Shown here in pieces: positions 52,030 to 60,583 of a DNA stretch of 64,000 bases. Origin of the DNA: CBCXVS01 sp965178525. GTDB lineage: Bacteria; Tectomicrobia; Entotheonellia; Entotheonellales; Entotheonellaceae. The notes beneath the pieces were generated by a model that did no database searches, had not been told where the DNA came from, and saw only the letters and a program-made list of their open reading frames with translations. Position 1 is the stretch's first letter, and each line of letters opens with the position of its first letter. The DNA lies in contig CBCXVS010000001.1 of NCBI GenBank assembly GCA_965178525.1, forward strand, positions 41,646 to 105,645. The letters are read 5' to 3'. A program made the position numbers and the translations under genes.

Positions 52030-52119
52030 ATTAGCTATCAGCTATCAGCTATAACGCTGGAAGAAGAAATCTTACATTTTCTTTTTTAGCTAATAGCTAA
52101 CAGCTCATAGCTAATAACT
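52030..52119. repeat. heptamer-repeat element, copy 5
   Basis: TTAGCTATCAGCTATCAGCT arm, core AACGCTGGAAGAAGAAATCT TACATTTTCTTTTTT, arm AGCTAATAGCTAACAGCTCA. Core matches copies 1 and 4. It separates the Tat lipoprotein gene from the DUF1517-like gene. Confidence 0.75.
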
Positions 52120-52128
52120 TTTTAAAAC

Positions 52129-53451
52129 TTAGCCGCCCGTGCTGAAGCCGCCCCGTCCAAATGAGCCCGAGCGGCCGGAGGTGGCCCCTCTCCCGCCAGA
52201 ACCCGAACGGACGCCCGTGACCCTGCCGCCCTGGGTCCGCACCGTCGTGCGGCCAAAGCCCGAGGGTTTCGATCGCCCCACGCCTCGCGCCCCGCCGACC
52301 CGTGTGCCGCTGAACTGTGTCGGCCGCGACCGTGGCGTGTAGGCCGGCCGCTTCGTCGTTGGGCGGGTATCGTTGAGTGTCACGCGCCGCCCCCCACCAC
52401 CCGGGTAATGGTAGAAGGCCGTCGGCCGTGGCGCCAAGAACGAATAGAGCATCAAAAAGCCGAGGTGCGAGCCGAAGCCGCCACCGTAGTAATAATTTTG
52501 CTGCACCACCGTCTGTGTCGTCCCATCGGGAGCGGTCTTCGTCACCCGCTCGCGCACCGGCTTCAAATCATTCAGCGGGAAAATCGCAACCTGGAGCTGT
52601 TGGTCTCTGTATACCACGAACTCGGCATTGAGATCGTCACGCTCGCGCTGCTGCTTCCGATCCGGCACCACGTAGAGCACGTTCCGGATGCCCCGTTTTT
52701 TCAGGTCATCCGGCGGCGGCAAGTTGGCTACATAGCGGTTGTCGAACTTCGCGCTATTGTCGGTATAGGGCGCCAGGCGCTGCGCATCAAGCAAGAGGAG
52801 TCCTGGAGCGGGATCGGGCACCTCTTTTTTCTGTTGCTGCACGTACGCGGCATAATACAACATAGCGGCGAGCGTTTCATGGCTCGGGACGACGCCAAAG
52901 GGGTGGGGCCAATTATCAAAACCCGGAATGAGGTCGGCCCAACCCGCCATGCCGGCGCCAAACGCCACCGCCTCCGGCCCTGACATATCTGCCATGAAGA
53001 AGGTTTCCGGCCCCTTGCTGACCTGGCTCAGGAGGTCCCGCCGCAGCGTCTCTCCTTGTTTGAACGCCCGCTCCATGGCCGGAGAAAAAATCGGACGGAT
53101 TTGCGCCCGTAACGAACTCGATTGCAGCGCCTGCACCAAGGTCGGCGCCATATAGGGCGCCCACGTCCTCGAGCGGGGACGCCAGGCTTCCATGAGACGT
53201 GAGGGGTCCGTGTAACGCTTCCAGTCGGCTGACCCCGTAGCATCGGTGCGACTCACGCTACGAAAAAAGAGCTTGGTCTCTTCGGCCCCGAGATTCCAGC
53301 CGTGCTTGCGCTGCAGATCGAGCGAATCGCCATTCGCCTCAGCTTCACCCTTGCAGCCACTCATGCTGGCCAGGCTCGCAAACGCGAGCGCTCCTTTTCC
53401 AAAGGTCCGGCGATCAACTGCCTGCCACCACTGTGTAGGTCGCTGTCTCAT
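52129..53451 (-). CDS. Tat-exported lipoprotein with Gly/Ser-rich tail
   Basis: 440 residues. Twin-Arg signal VDRRTFGKGALAFASLASMS followed by GC, so Cys33 is probably lipidated after Tat export. A middle domain (40-320) has no known motif. The last 70 residues are Gly/Ser/Arg-rich (SGSGGRGATSGRSGSFGRGG), like the tails of DUF1190 proteins that accompany glutathionylspermidine-synthase-like genes. Nine bases after that gene. Confidence 0.75.
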   Translation of the reverse strand: MRQRPTQWWQAVDRRTFGKGALAFASLASMSGCKGEAEANGDSLDLQRKHGWNLGAEETKLFFRSVSRTDATGSADWKRYTDPSRLMEAWRPRSRTWAPYMAPTLVQALQSSSLRAQIRPIFSPAMERAFKQGETLRRDLLSQVSKGPETFFMADMSGPEAVAFGAGMAGWADLIPGFDNWPHPFGVVPSHETLAAMLYYAAYVQQQKKEVPDPAPGLLLLDAQRLAPYTDNSAKFDNRYVANLPPPDDLKKRGIRNVLYVVPDRKQQRERDDLNAEFVVYRDQQLQVAIFPLNDLKPVRERVTKTAPDGTTQTVVQQNYYYGGGFGSHLGFLMLYSFLAPRPTAFYHYPGGGGRRVTLNDTRPTTKRPAYTPRSRPTQFSGTRVGGARGVGRSKPSGFGRTTVRTQGGRVTGVRSGSGGRGATSGRSGSFGRGGFSTGG

Positions 53452-53460
53452 TCCCTTCCC

Positions 53461-54699
53461 CTATGTGCGTGCGATGAACGTCGGCGCGGTCACGGCGTGC
53501 TCATCGGTTACAGTGGTTGAAAGACGCGTGTAAAACCCGGCGCTGCGCCCTCCCACCAAATATACCCCGTAATTCGGGAAGGCACCATGGCGCTCCGGCG
53601 CTACCGCAAAGAAGCGCTGGGCCACCCAAAATGGTGGGATGGCGCACGTCAGGGTCTCCTGCCAGTCGCGGTCCGTGACGAACGGGCCGCACACGGTTTC
53701 TTCTCCTTCGCAGCCGTAAGCCGATTTGAGCACCCACGCCTGCCGCTGTGCCCGCAGGGCGGCGGCGGACATCTGCGTGAGCCGGTAGGTGGCGGGAATG
53801 TAACGCCGAATCCAGCGACGCGCCAAGGGGGAAAACCGGTGTTGCTCTTCCCACATGAAGGCGAGGCTCAGTTTGTTTTGGGTTACAATGGCGCCAAAGG
53901 GATTGACCACGGTCACCTGGCCCTGATATTCCGCTTCGAGCAGCAACCGCAGCGGTCCGTCGAGCGGATCGGGATCCGGGTAAGGGTCGGCGTCGGACCA
54001 CACCACCTCGCGTTCGCCCCACCAATCGGTTTTGTAGTGCCGGATGACCAGATCGACCGACACGCCGAACATACCCACGCCGTCCGAACAGGCATGCAGA
54101 TTATAGGGCGAACCGAGCACGACCTGACAGCCATGGGCCTGCAGCCAGGTCCGGTAGATGGCGATCATCGACAAGTCTTCCGGTAATTCGGTCGGATACA
54201 CGATGCCAATGCGACGCGGGGCGCGCCCGCCGTGCGAGGCCAGCAGCATACGCCAAAAGGCAGCGGCAAAACGCCGATTCGGGTCCTGTACCGCCGCGTG
54301 ATAGGGGCGTAACAGACGGTTCAAGAGCACGGCTTCGGCTTCCCCGCTGGGCGTGTCACTGTTGACTTCACAGCACTGTACCTGGCCATCGGTACAGAGA
54401 AAGAGGTCGGCACGGGCAATGCCATGCCACCGCCCTTGGGCTGCGAACCACATGAGTTTTTGATAAGGGGTGAGCTGAAAATACGTGTCGAGCCACTCGG
54501 GATGCGCCCAGAGTAGCGCCACGAGTTCCTGGTAGATCGCCCCCACCCGCTCTGCGGCCAGGCGGAGCGCACGGGCCTGGGCCGGGGGCAGCACCACGCC
54601 CTGCAGGCGAAACCGCGGCATGCCATCGCTCCAGGCATCTGAGAGCATGCCAGTCTCCTGCACCTGCCGGGCGAACGCGGCATAGGTGGGGAAGCTCAT
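53461..54699 (-). CDS. glutathionylspermidine synthase-like ATP-grasp enzyme
   Basis: About 412 residues from ATG 54699 (MSFPTYAAFARQVQETGMLS). ATP-grasp features of the GSP-synthetase C-terminal family: ARADLFLCTDGQVQCCEVNS, NPFGAIVTQNKLSLAFMWE, VLKSAYGCEGEETVCG, AQRFFAVAPERHGAFPNYGV. In E. coli YgiC/YjfC the amidase half is missing as here; they act in envelope stress by an unknown ligation. Coupled to the epoxide hydrolase: its ATG follows that gene's stop at once. Confidence 0.85.
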   Translation of the reverse strand: MSFPTYAAFARQVQETGMLSDAWSDGMPRFRLQGVVLPPAQARALRLAAERVGAIYQELVALLWAHPEWLDTYFQLTPYQKLMWFAAQGRWHGIARADLFLCTDGQVQCCEVNSDTPSGEAEAVLLNRLLRPYHAAVQDPNRRFAAAFWRMLLASHGGRAPRRIGIVYPTELPEDLSMIAIYRTWLQAHGCQVVLGSPYNLHACSDGVGMFGVSVDLVIRHYKTDWWGEREVVWSDADPYPDPDPLDGPLRLLLEAEYQGQVTVVNPFGAIVTQNKLSLAFMWEEQHRFSPLARRWIRRYIPATYRLTQMSAAALRAQRQAWVLKSAYGCEGEETVCGPFVTDRDWQETLTCAIPPFWVAQRFFAVAPERHGAFPNYGVYLVGGRSAGFYTRLSTTVTDEHAVTAPTFIART

Positions 54700-54700
54700 C

Positions 54701-55864
54701 TCAGACGTTGTGCAGCTCACGGTAAAAGGCACGGATATCCTCCACCAGAGCGTGCGGCTCTTCGAGAGCCGCAAAATGTCCACCGGCGGTCATAGTCGTC
54801 CAGTGCTGTAGGTTGCACACCCGTTCGGCCCATTCCCGCGGGGGGCGCAGAATTTCGCGGGGAAAGGCGGCGACCGCCGTCGGCACCGTAATGCGTTCCC
54901 CAGGTCCCAGGCGCCAGGGGTGATGCCGCATTTGATAATAGAGCCAGAAAGAGCTATTGACCGTCCCCGTGACCCAATAGAGCACGATATTGGTGAGGAG
55001 ATCATCTTTGCTCACCCGACTCTCGATATCGCCGTGGCAATCCGTCCAGGTATAGAACTTTTCCGTAATCCAGGCGGCAAGCCCGGCCGGCGAATCGTTC
55101 AGGCCATACGCCAGCGTCTGCGGCTTGGTCCCCTGGATCCATTGGTAGCCGGTCTCCTCGGCCCGCCAGGCATCGGATTCCTGCAGAAAGGTCTGCTCGG
55201 CGGCGCTCAGATTCGTGCGGGCACTCGGGTGCGGCGCTACCGGTACCAGGTTCACATGAATTCCGACGACCTGATCCGGGTAGGCGTAGCCCAACCGGGA
55301 TGTGATGAATGACCCCCAGTCGCCCCCCTGGGCGCCGAAGCGCTTGAATCCTAAGACATCGGTCATGAGCTGGGCGAACAGATCCGCCATCTCCTCCATG
55401 TTGACCCGCCGCTGATTCGGCGTATGCGAAAACCCGTAGCCGGGTAGCGAGGGGGCGATGACGGTGAACGCATCGCGTGCATCCCCGCCGTGGCGCGCCG
55501 GGTCGGTGAGGGGTCCGATAATGTTGACAAACTCGTAGATAGAACCGGGCCAGCCGTGGCTGATGAGTAGCGGCAAGGGCGCAGGCCCCACACCGGGCTG
55601 CTGGATATAGTGCAGGGTAATGTCATCGAGCTGCACCCGGTATTGGGCAAACTGATTGAGGCGTTGCTCGTGCTGGCGCCAGTCGTAGCCATGTTGCCAG
55701 TATGCGATCAACTCTTGGATATAGGTCAGATTGGCCCCATAGGTCCATCCGGCATCCGGGATTTCATCCGTCCAGCGCACCATGGCCAAACGCTGCTGCA
55801 AATCGTTGAGCACCTCATCGGCGACGGCAATGGTAAACGGCTCGGGCGTCACAGGCACAGCCAT
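54701..55864 (-). CDS. epoxide hydrolase (alpha/beta fold)
   Basis: 387 residues from ATG 55864 behind GAGGAGGAG. N-terminal lid FTIAVADEVLNDLQQRLAMV, oxyanion ISHGWPGSIYEFVNII, nucleophile Asp in AQGGDWGSFI, lid Tyr in SFWLYYQMRHHP and base His in TMTAGGHFAALEEP. The family (EH N-terminal plus hydrolase domain) opens epoxides through an ester intermediate. Substrate unknown. Stop is followed at once by the ATP-grasp gene. Confidence 0.93.
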   Translation of the reverse strand: MAVPVTPEPFTIAVADEVLNDLQQRLAMVRWTDEIPDAGWTYGANLTYIQELIAYWQHGYDWRQHEQRLNQFAQYRVQLDDITLHYIQQPGVGPAPLPLLISHGWPGSIYEFVNIIGPLTDPARHGGDARDAFTVIAPSLPGYGFSHTPNQRRVNMEEMADLFAQLMTDVLGFKRFGAQGGDWGSFITSRLGYAYPDQVVGIHVNLVPVAPHPSARTNLSAAEQTFLQESDAWRAEETGYQWIQGTKPQTLAYGLNDSPAGLAAWITEKFYTWTDCHGDIESRVSKDDLLTNIVLYWVTGTVNSSFWLYYQMRHHPWRLGPGERITVPTAVAAFPREILRPPREWAERVCNLQHWTTMTAGGHFAALEEPHALVEDIRAFYRELHNV

Positions 55865-55920
55865 CTCCTCCTCCCGCGTCTCATCGCGAGCCTCTTTCTT
55901 AGAGCGTACACGATCTCGGC

Positions 55921-57126
55921 CTACATGCACACCTTGAGCGCCTGCTCCATATCGCTCAACAGATCGTCCGTATCTTCGATCCCCGCTGCATATCGCACCA
56001 GCGCATCCCCAATACCGAGTTGTTGGCGTTCCTCCGGCGCCATTTCATAATACGACATGAGCGCCGGCTGCTCCACCAGACTCTCGACGCCACCGAGGCT
56101 GGGCGCCATGTAGGGCACTTGTAAGGCATCGATAAAGGCGCCGGTCTGTTCCAGCGTGCCGTCGAGTTCGAAGCTCACCAACCCCCCAAAGCCGCGCATC
56201 TGCGTGCGCGCGACACGGTGACTCGGATGGCTCTCGAGGCCGGGATAGTAGACCCGGCGCACCTTCGGATGGGCCTCCAAAAAACGCGCCAAGGCCAGGC
56301 CGTTGGCGTTGTGCTGCTGCATGCGCAGGGCAAATGTTTTCAAGCCCCGCAACAACAAATAGGCCGTGTTGGGATCGCTAATGCCGCCGAGGACGCCTTG
56401 GGATTCACGCAGCGCCGCTATCATGTTGGCATTGCCCACGACGAGGCCCGCCAACAGATCGTTGTGGCCGCCGAGATATTTGGTGGCGCTGTGCATGACC
56501 AAATCGATACCGAAATCGATCGGATTCTGGTTACACGGGGTGGCAAAGGTGCTGTCGATGATCGTGCGCAAGCGGTGTCGCCGGGCAATCCGGACCACCT
56601 GGTCGAGGTCGAGCACATAGAGAAACGGATTGGTCGGTGATTCGGTAAAGAGCAGGCGGGTATTGGGGCACACGGCTGCTTCAATGGCGTCCGGATCCCC
56701 CGGCGGCGCGACCGAGACGTCAATGCCGAAGCGCCGCAGTATGCCGCTGCAAAATTGGCGCGTGCGGCGGTAGCTGTCGGCGGTAATGATCATGTGCTGG
56801 CCCGAGCGCAGGATGGTCAGGAGCATCGACGTAATGGCGCACATCCCCGAGGCCCAAAGCAGGGCATCTTCGCCATGCTCGAGGTCGGCCACTTTGTGCT
56901 CCGCCATGCGGACCGTGGGATTGCCGTAGCGGCCATACTCGCCTTTGTGTAGCCGGCCTTCTTTAAAATCAATGAGTTCCTGCGTGTCCCGAAAGATATA
57001 GGTCGAGGTCTGATAAATCGGCACCGTGACGGCGTCTCCAAGCCGATGCTGACGCTCCCCGCTATGCACGGCGCGTGTACTCGCACCCTGTGACGACCTA
57101 TCCTGTTGCACCACCGCCTCCTCCAA
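55921..57126 (-). CDS. Cys/Met metabolism PLP enzyme (cystathionine gamma-synthase/lyase-like)
   Basis: About 401 residues. ASTRAVHSGERQHRLGDAVT, PIYQTSTYIFRDTQEL, YGRYGNPTVRMAEHKVADLE, then the PLP Lys in MHSATKYLGGHNDLLAG, and GLESHPSHRVARTQMRGFGG. Substrate cannot be told: synthase and lyase differ in few residues. The start is unclear: TTG 57126 and GTGs a few codons later are possible near GGAGGAGG. Downstream lie the epoxide hydrolase and ATP-grasp genes. Confidence 0.88.
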   Translation of the reverse strand: MEEAVVQQDRSSQGASTRAVHSGERQHRLGDAVTVPIYQTSTYIFRDTQELIDFKEGRLHKGEYGRYGNPTVRMAEHKVADLEHGEDALLWASGMCAITSMLLTILRSGQHMIITADSYRRTRQFCSGILRRFGIDVSVAPPGDPDAIEAAVCPNTRLLFTESPTNPFLYVLDLDQVVRIARRHRLRTIIDSTFATPCNQNPIDFGIDLVMHSATKYLGGHNDLLAGLVVGNANMIAALRESQGVLGGISDPNTAYLLLRGLKTFALRMQQHNANGLALARFLEAHPKVRRVYYPGLESHPSHRVARTQMRGFGGLVSFELDGTLEQTGAFIDALQVPYMAPSLGGVESLVEQPALMSYYEMAPEERQQLGIGDALVRYAAGIEDTDDLLSDMEQALKVCM

Positions 57127-57521
57127 GCAAAAAAAGGTGACTCTTGGTCTATCTGTGAGACCCGTGTGGTGATGTGCGTATGCGTATTGAGATGTGCTGG
57201 TAAGTGCGGGGAAGGTCGTGTTGCGGAAACCCCTAGCTTTTTAGCACTTTTTTTAAGTGGTTGCAATACACCGCAAATCAGTCCACTCATGTCGTATGTG
57301 TGTACAGTACCAGACAACCCAGAGCGCGTCAAGCGGGAATTCCACATCATGTTGCCATTCCGCATTCGTCTCCATAGCGAGCAGTGATGAGCAGGAATAC
57401 CGCTTCGCTGCGGCCTTTCTCCCCAGCGAACGCATTGCTATGATATAGGTGTCTATGCCGAGGAATGTATACGTAACAGAACCCGCGAGCGCCTCACAAA
57501 CGACCGCATAAAGGAGCAACC
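57127..57521. other. intergenic region between divergent PLP-enzyme and AICAR transformylase genes
   Basis: 395 bases, AT-richer than the genes. It contains an A-run/T-run segment near 57240 and one GAATGCG-like unit (CATTCCGCATTCG at 57354). Apart from the promoter at 57436 no feature is recognised. Confidence 0.5.
57436..57444 (+). promoter_or_regulatory. extended -10 promoter-like motif
   Basis: TGCTATGAT is a TGn extended -10 box, 78 bases before the ATG of the AICAR transformylase gene. No good -35 box lies 17 bases upstream. AAAGGAG provides the ribosome site. Confidence 0.4.
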
Positions 57522-58660
57522 ATGCGTCTTAGATACGGCTGTAATCCTCATCAAACCTATGCAACGGCTGCAGGCATCGAGGGCGGCGAGCCCCCCCTGC
57601 ACATCCTCAACGGCAGCGCATCGATAATCAACCTCCTCGATGCGCTCAATGCCTGGCAACTCGTCTCCGAGGCCGGCACCGCGCTCGCCCTGCCGGCAGC
57701 GACCAGCTTCAAGCATGTCTCACCGGCCGGCGTCGCCGTGGCGGTGGACTTACCAGACGATCTGATACAAGCGTACGAAGTCAGCGGACGCGACCTCACC
57801 CCAGCCGCCATGGCCTACGTGCGCGCACGTGGCGCCGACCCCAAAAGTTCCTTCGGCGACGTCGCGGCCTTATCCGATCCGGTAGACGAAACAACCGCCG
57901 ATTTCCTCAAAGGTATCGTGTCCGACGGCATTGTCGCGCCAAGCTACGAGCCCCATGCCTTGAAAACACTCGCAGCCAAGAAACGGGGCACGTTCCTCGT
58001 CATGCAAGCCAATCCGGACTTCTGTCCTCCCGAGCGCGAAACCCGTGAAATCTTCGGCATGACGCTCGTACAAGACCGTAACAACCGGGCGGTCGTGCCC
58101 TCGGATCTCAACACCGTCGTTTGTGGCGAACTCACCGATGCCGCCCGCCGCGACCTCCTTCTCGGCCTGATCGCGCTCAAGTACACGCAATCCAATTCCG
58201 TCGGCTACGCCCTCGATGGCCAGATGATCGGGATCGGCGCGGGCCAACAATCCCGTGTCGACTGCACCAAGCTCGCCGGCACCAAAGCCGACATCTGGCA
58301 TCTTCGCCGCCACCCCAAAGTGCTCGACCTCANNNNNNNNNNCGGATCAACTGGCGTGTACGATACATCGAAGGCGATCTCACCACAGGCGAAGTCCAGG
58401 CCCTGAGCGAGGCACTCGATCAGCCTCTAGAGCCGTTGACCGACGACGACAAACGCACCTGGAGCACCCAGCTGCGCGGCGTTTCCCTGGTCTCGGATGG
58501 CTTCATCCCCTTCCGAGACAACATCGACCACGCCAGCCGTCACGGCGTGCAATTCGTCGCCCAGCCGGGTGGCTCGGCGCGTGACGCCGAGGTCGAAGCG
58601 GCCTGCCGCGAATACGGCATAGCGATGGTCCACACGGGTCTGCGCCTGTTCCATCACTAA
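57522..58660 (+). CDS. stand-alone AICAR transformylase (PurH C-terminal domain), scaffold gap inside
   Basis: The protein starts MRLRYGCNPHQTYATAAGIE with no IMP-cyclohydrolase/MGS domain before it. Motifs of AICARFT follow: SFKHVSPAGVAVAV, DPKSSFGDVAAL, GIVAPSYEPHAL, KYTQSNSVGYALDGQMIGIG, AGQQSRVDCTKLA. Ten Ns at 58333-58342 hide the segment after HPKVLDL; the rest (INWRVRYIEGDLTTGEVQAL to FRDNIDHASRHGVQFVAQPG) resumes in another frame, so the gap length is nominal. Makes FAICAR from AICAR in purine synthesis. Confidence 0.9.
58333..58342. other. assembly gap (ten Ns)
   Basis: A run of ten N marks a scaffold join of unknown length. Compared with related AICARFT proteins about 10-15 residues are probably missing. 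Confidence 0.95.
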
Positions 58661-58661
58661 G

Positions 58662-59084
58662 GTGCAGCATCAGCTTGTAAAGGCCGACGGCGTGACGCCA
58701 GTGTACGTCTTTCTGGACATCTTGTTCCTGGTGTTCCACACCTCGCTGATTGTCTTCAACCTGAGTGGGTGGGTTTGGAAAAAGACGCGCCGTATCCATC
58801 TGGGCGTGCTCGTACTCACCTGTCTGTCCTGGGTGGGCCTGGGCTTCTTTTACGGCTTCGGATACTGTCCTTGTACGGACTGGCATTGGCAAGTGAAGTG
58901 GGCTCTAGGGGAGACGGGGCTTCCTTATTCGTACGTCAAATACTACCTCGACCGGGTCACCGGACGCGATTGGCATCCGCGTTTTGTCGACCTGTCGGTT
59001 CTCGCGTTGGGACTCGCAGCCCTCGGCGCCTCAGCCTGGGTAAATTGGCGGGACTGGCGCCGAGCCCGAGGGAGCAGGAGGTGA
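58662..59084 (+). CDS. DUF2784-like membrane protein
   Basis: 140 residues with four helices: FLDILFLVFHTSLIVFNLSG, HLGVLVLTCLSWVGLGFFYG, one short, and FVDLSVLALGLAALGASAWV. FGYCPCTDWHWQVKWALGET with the Cys-Pro-Cys/Thr-x-x-His motif is typical of DUF2784. The GTG start at 58662 immediately follows the AICARFT stop. Function unknown. Confidence 0.75.
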   Translation: MQHQLVKADGVTPVYVFLDILFLVFHTSLIVFNLSGWVWKKTRRIHLGVLVLTCLSWVGLGFFYGFGYCPCTDWHWQVKWALGETGLPYSYVKYYLDRVTGRDWHPRFVDLSVLALGLAALGASAWVNWRDWRRARGSRR

Positions 59085-59114
59085 TGAAACGACGGACGCG
59101 ATTCATGTGTACCT

Positions 59115-59143
59115 CCATCTTATATGATATAGTCCTAAGATGG
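59115..59143. promoter_or_regulatory. operator-like inverted repeat over a -10 box
   Basis: CCATCTTA (59115-59122) and TAAGATGG (59136-59143) are exact inverted repeats separated by 13 bases containing TATGATATAG, a -10-like sequence. It lies 38 bases before the ART-like gene. Self-regulation by the gene pair is a reasonable guess. Confidence 0.5.
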
Positions 59144-59180
59144 GATGATCACAAAGTGAGCGACGCATGGTGGCGTTCTG

Positions 59181-59486
59181 ATGGAAACCGTGACGCTCTA
59201 CCGAGCTGTCAGCGAGGCAGAATTTCAGCAACTTATGAGCACGGGTAGATTCGAGACGGCTCCACACGCTCTTGAGGGGAAATTCTTTGCAGAATGCGCA
59301 GAGGATGCAGCAATATGGGGTGAGGTATTGGAAGGAGCAGGTCGATATCGCATCATAGAGGTCGCGCTGTCCGCCAGTGTGGCAAACGAACTATTGCGTT
59401 GGGAAAGACTCGATGGTATCGGCCCGGCCAGATATGCCGAACTATCCCAATTAGAGGCGGTAACGATTAGGCTGCATCAATCATGA
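59181..59486 (+). CDS. small ADP-ribosyltransferase-like (ART-fold) protein, candidate toxin
   Basis: 101 residues: METVTLYRAVSEAEFQQLMS, GRFETAPHALEGKFFAECAE, DAAIWGEVLEGAGRYRIIEV. The LYRAVSEAEF start and EGKFFAE segment resemble HYD1/ART-type toxins, where the Arg is catalytic, but the remaining catalytic residues are not certain. Overlaps the next gene by ATGA. An operator-like repeat stands upstream. Assignment tentative. Confidence 0.45.
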   Translation: METVTLYRAVSEAEFQQLMSTGRFETAPHALEGKFFAECAEDAAIWGEVLEGAGRYRIIEVALSASVANELLRWERLDGIGPARYAELSQLEAVTIRLHQS

Positions 59487-59788
59487 GGAAGTCAGTCTTC
59501 GCAAAGGTCTATTGGCTCCCGCCCGAAAAGGGTGGTCGTGCCTCTTTACCGGCTGGTAAGCACTACGCGACTGTTTCACGCTTTCAAGAGGATGCCGAGT
59601 CGTGGTTACGGGAAGCCTGGAGCATCGTATTGGAATTTGATGTGCCTCCTGTGGATCAAGGCAATCCGTCTATGGCAAAAGCTCGGTTTCTTGTGGAGCC
59701 AGCGCCGATTGACAGACTGCAACCCGGCCGTGCCTTTGAGTTGTACGAAGGTGCAAAAAAAGTAGCGATAGTAGAAATTATTAGGTGA
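59483..59788 (+). CDS. EF-Tu C-terminal barrel-like small protein
   Basis: 101 residues: MRKSVFAKVYWLPPEKGGRA, AWSIVLEFDVPPVDQGNPSM, AKARFLVEPAPIDRLQPGRA, FELYEGAKKVAIVEII. The pattern of EGGR-like turn, RFLxPEAP and FELYEGxxxVAxxxI fits the third domain of EF-Tu. It is translated together with the ART-like gene, which would make sense as antitoxin or as decoy of EF-Tu; that is an inference. Confidence 0.55.
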   Translation: MRKSVFAKVYWLPPEKGGRASLPAGKHYATVSRFQEDAESWLREAWSIVLEFDVPPVDQGNPSMAKARFLVEPAPIDRLQPGRAFELYEGAKKVAIVEIIR

Positions 59789-59822
59789 AGTGGGCGGTCA
59801 TGCCCACGGGGAGACAGTGCAG

Positions 59823-60500
59823 CTAATCTTCAAGCGCCGCCACAAGAATCCGAAGTAATTCGTCCACATCCGCCGGCACACGGTACAGGCTCAAATCCTG
59901 CGTGACCAGCTTGTCATCGCGCTGCAAAATCCCGAATTGCCAAATATCACCGGTGGAAACGGCGCCGGGCAAGACCGGCTGCGTGTCGTCACACCACTGA
60001 TCGAGGGCGATCAGCTCAACCGCGAGCTGGGTAAATCCTCGGGAGAGATCGGCGTTTTTGGCTTCGATGACGAGGAGCTTGGCGTCGGCATAGAGATAAT
60101 AATCGAGGGAACCTTTCAACTGCTCCGTAACGGTCAGGGGATATTCGATTCTCAACTGAGCCCGCGTGTAGTGGACCACCTCCAGCAGAACGGGCGCGAT
60201 CAGCAATTCGCGCCGTGCCGCCTCGCTGGTTAAGCTGATATAAGGCAAACTCTCTTCAATCCTGGCCTTCAGACTTGCCAGTCGGTCGAGGTCAGCAGTG
60301 GATTGTGGTAAATGCAAAGACGCGCGCTGTAAGCGGTAACCGAACGCCGCCAGAATGTCTTCCGGCTCGTAGAGCATCTCGAAGTAGCTTCTGAACGTGT
60401 AGGATTCGCCAGGTCGAATGATCGGAGCTGCACCCATAACGTACACTACCCAGTGTTGCTGCATGGCCAGTTTGACGGCATGGATCGAATCGAATGGCAT
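59823..60500 (-). CDS. PD-(D/E)xK nuclease-fold protein
   Basis: 225 residues. LTVTEQLKGSLDYYLYADAK followed by LLVIEAKNADLSRGFTQLAV gives Asp...E-x-K as in restriction-type nucleases. The N-terminal helical part (20-100) has no motif. No modification enzyme is adjacent. Relatives are common in cyanobacteria-like genomes; target unknown. Confidence 0.75.
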   Translation of the reverse strand: MPFDSIHAVKLAMQQHWVVYVMGAAPIIRPGESYTFRSYFEMLYEPEDILAAFGYRLQRASLHLPQSTADLDRLASLKARIEESLPYISLTSEAARRELLIAPVLLEVVHYTRAQLRIEYPLTVTEQLKGSLDYYLYADAKLLVIEAKNADLSRGFTQLAVELIALDQWCDDTQPVLPGAVSTGDIWQFGILQRDDKLVTQDLSLYRVPADVDELLRILVAALED

Positions 60501-60583
60501 CCATCATAGCAGTCTAGTACCGCGCGGCACAAATGATTCGCGAATTGTAGGGCGCATTCTATGCACCGTGCAGAAGGAGACGT

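Noticed and set aside
15880..52119. CRISPR interpretation of the heptamer arrays
   Set aside because: The units are seven bases without spacers of constant length and no cas gene is present.
53028..53243. Arg-rich frames inside the Tat lipoprotein gene
   Set aside because: They are out-of-frame shadows of a clear lipoprotein gene.
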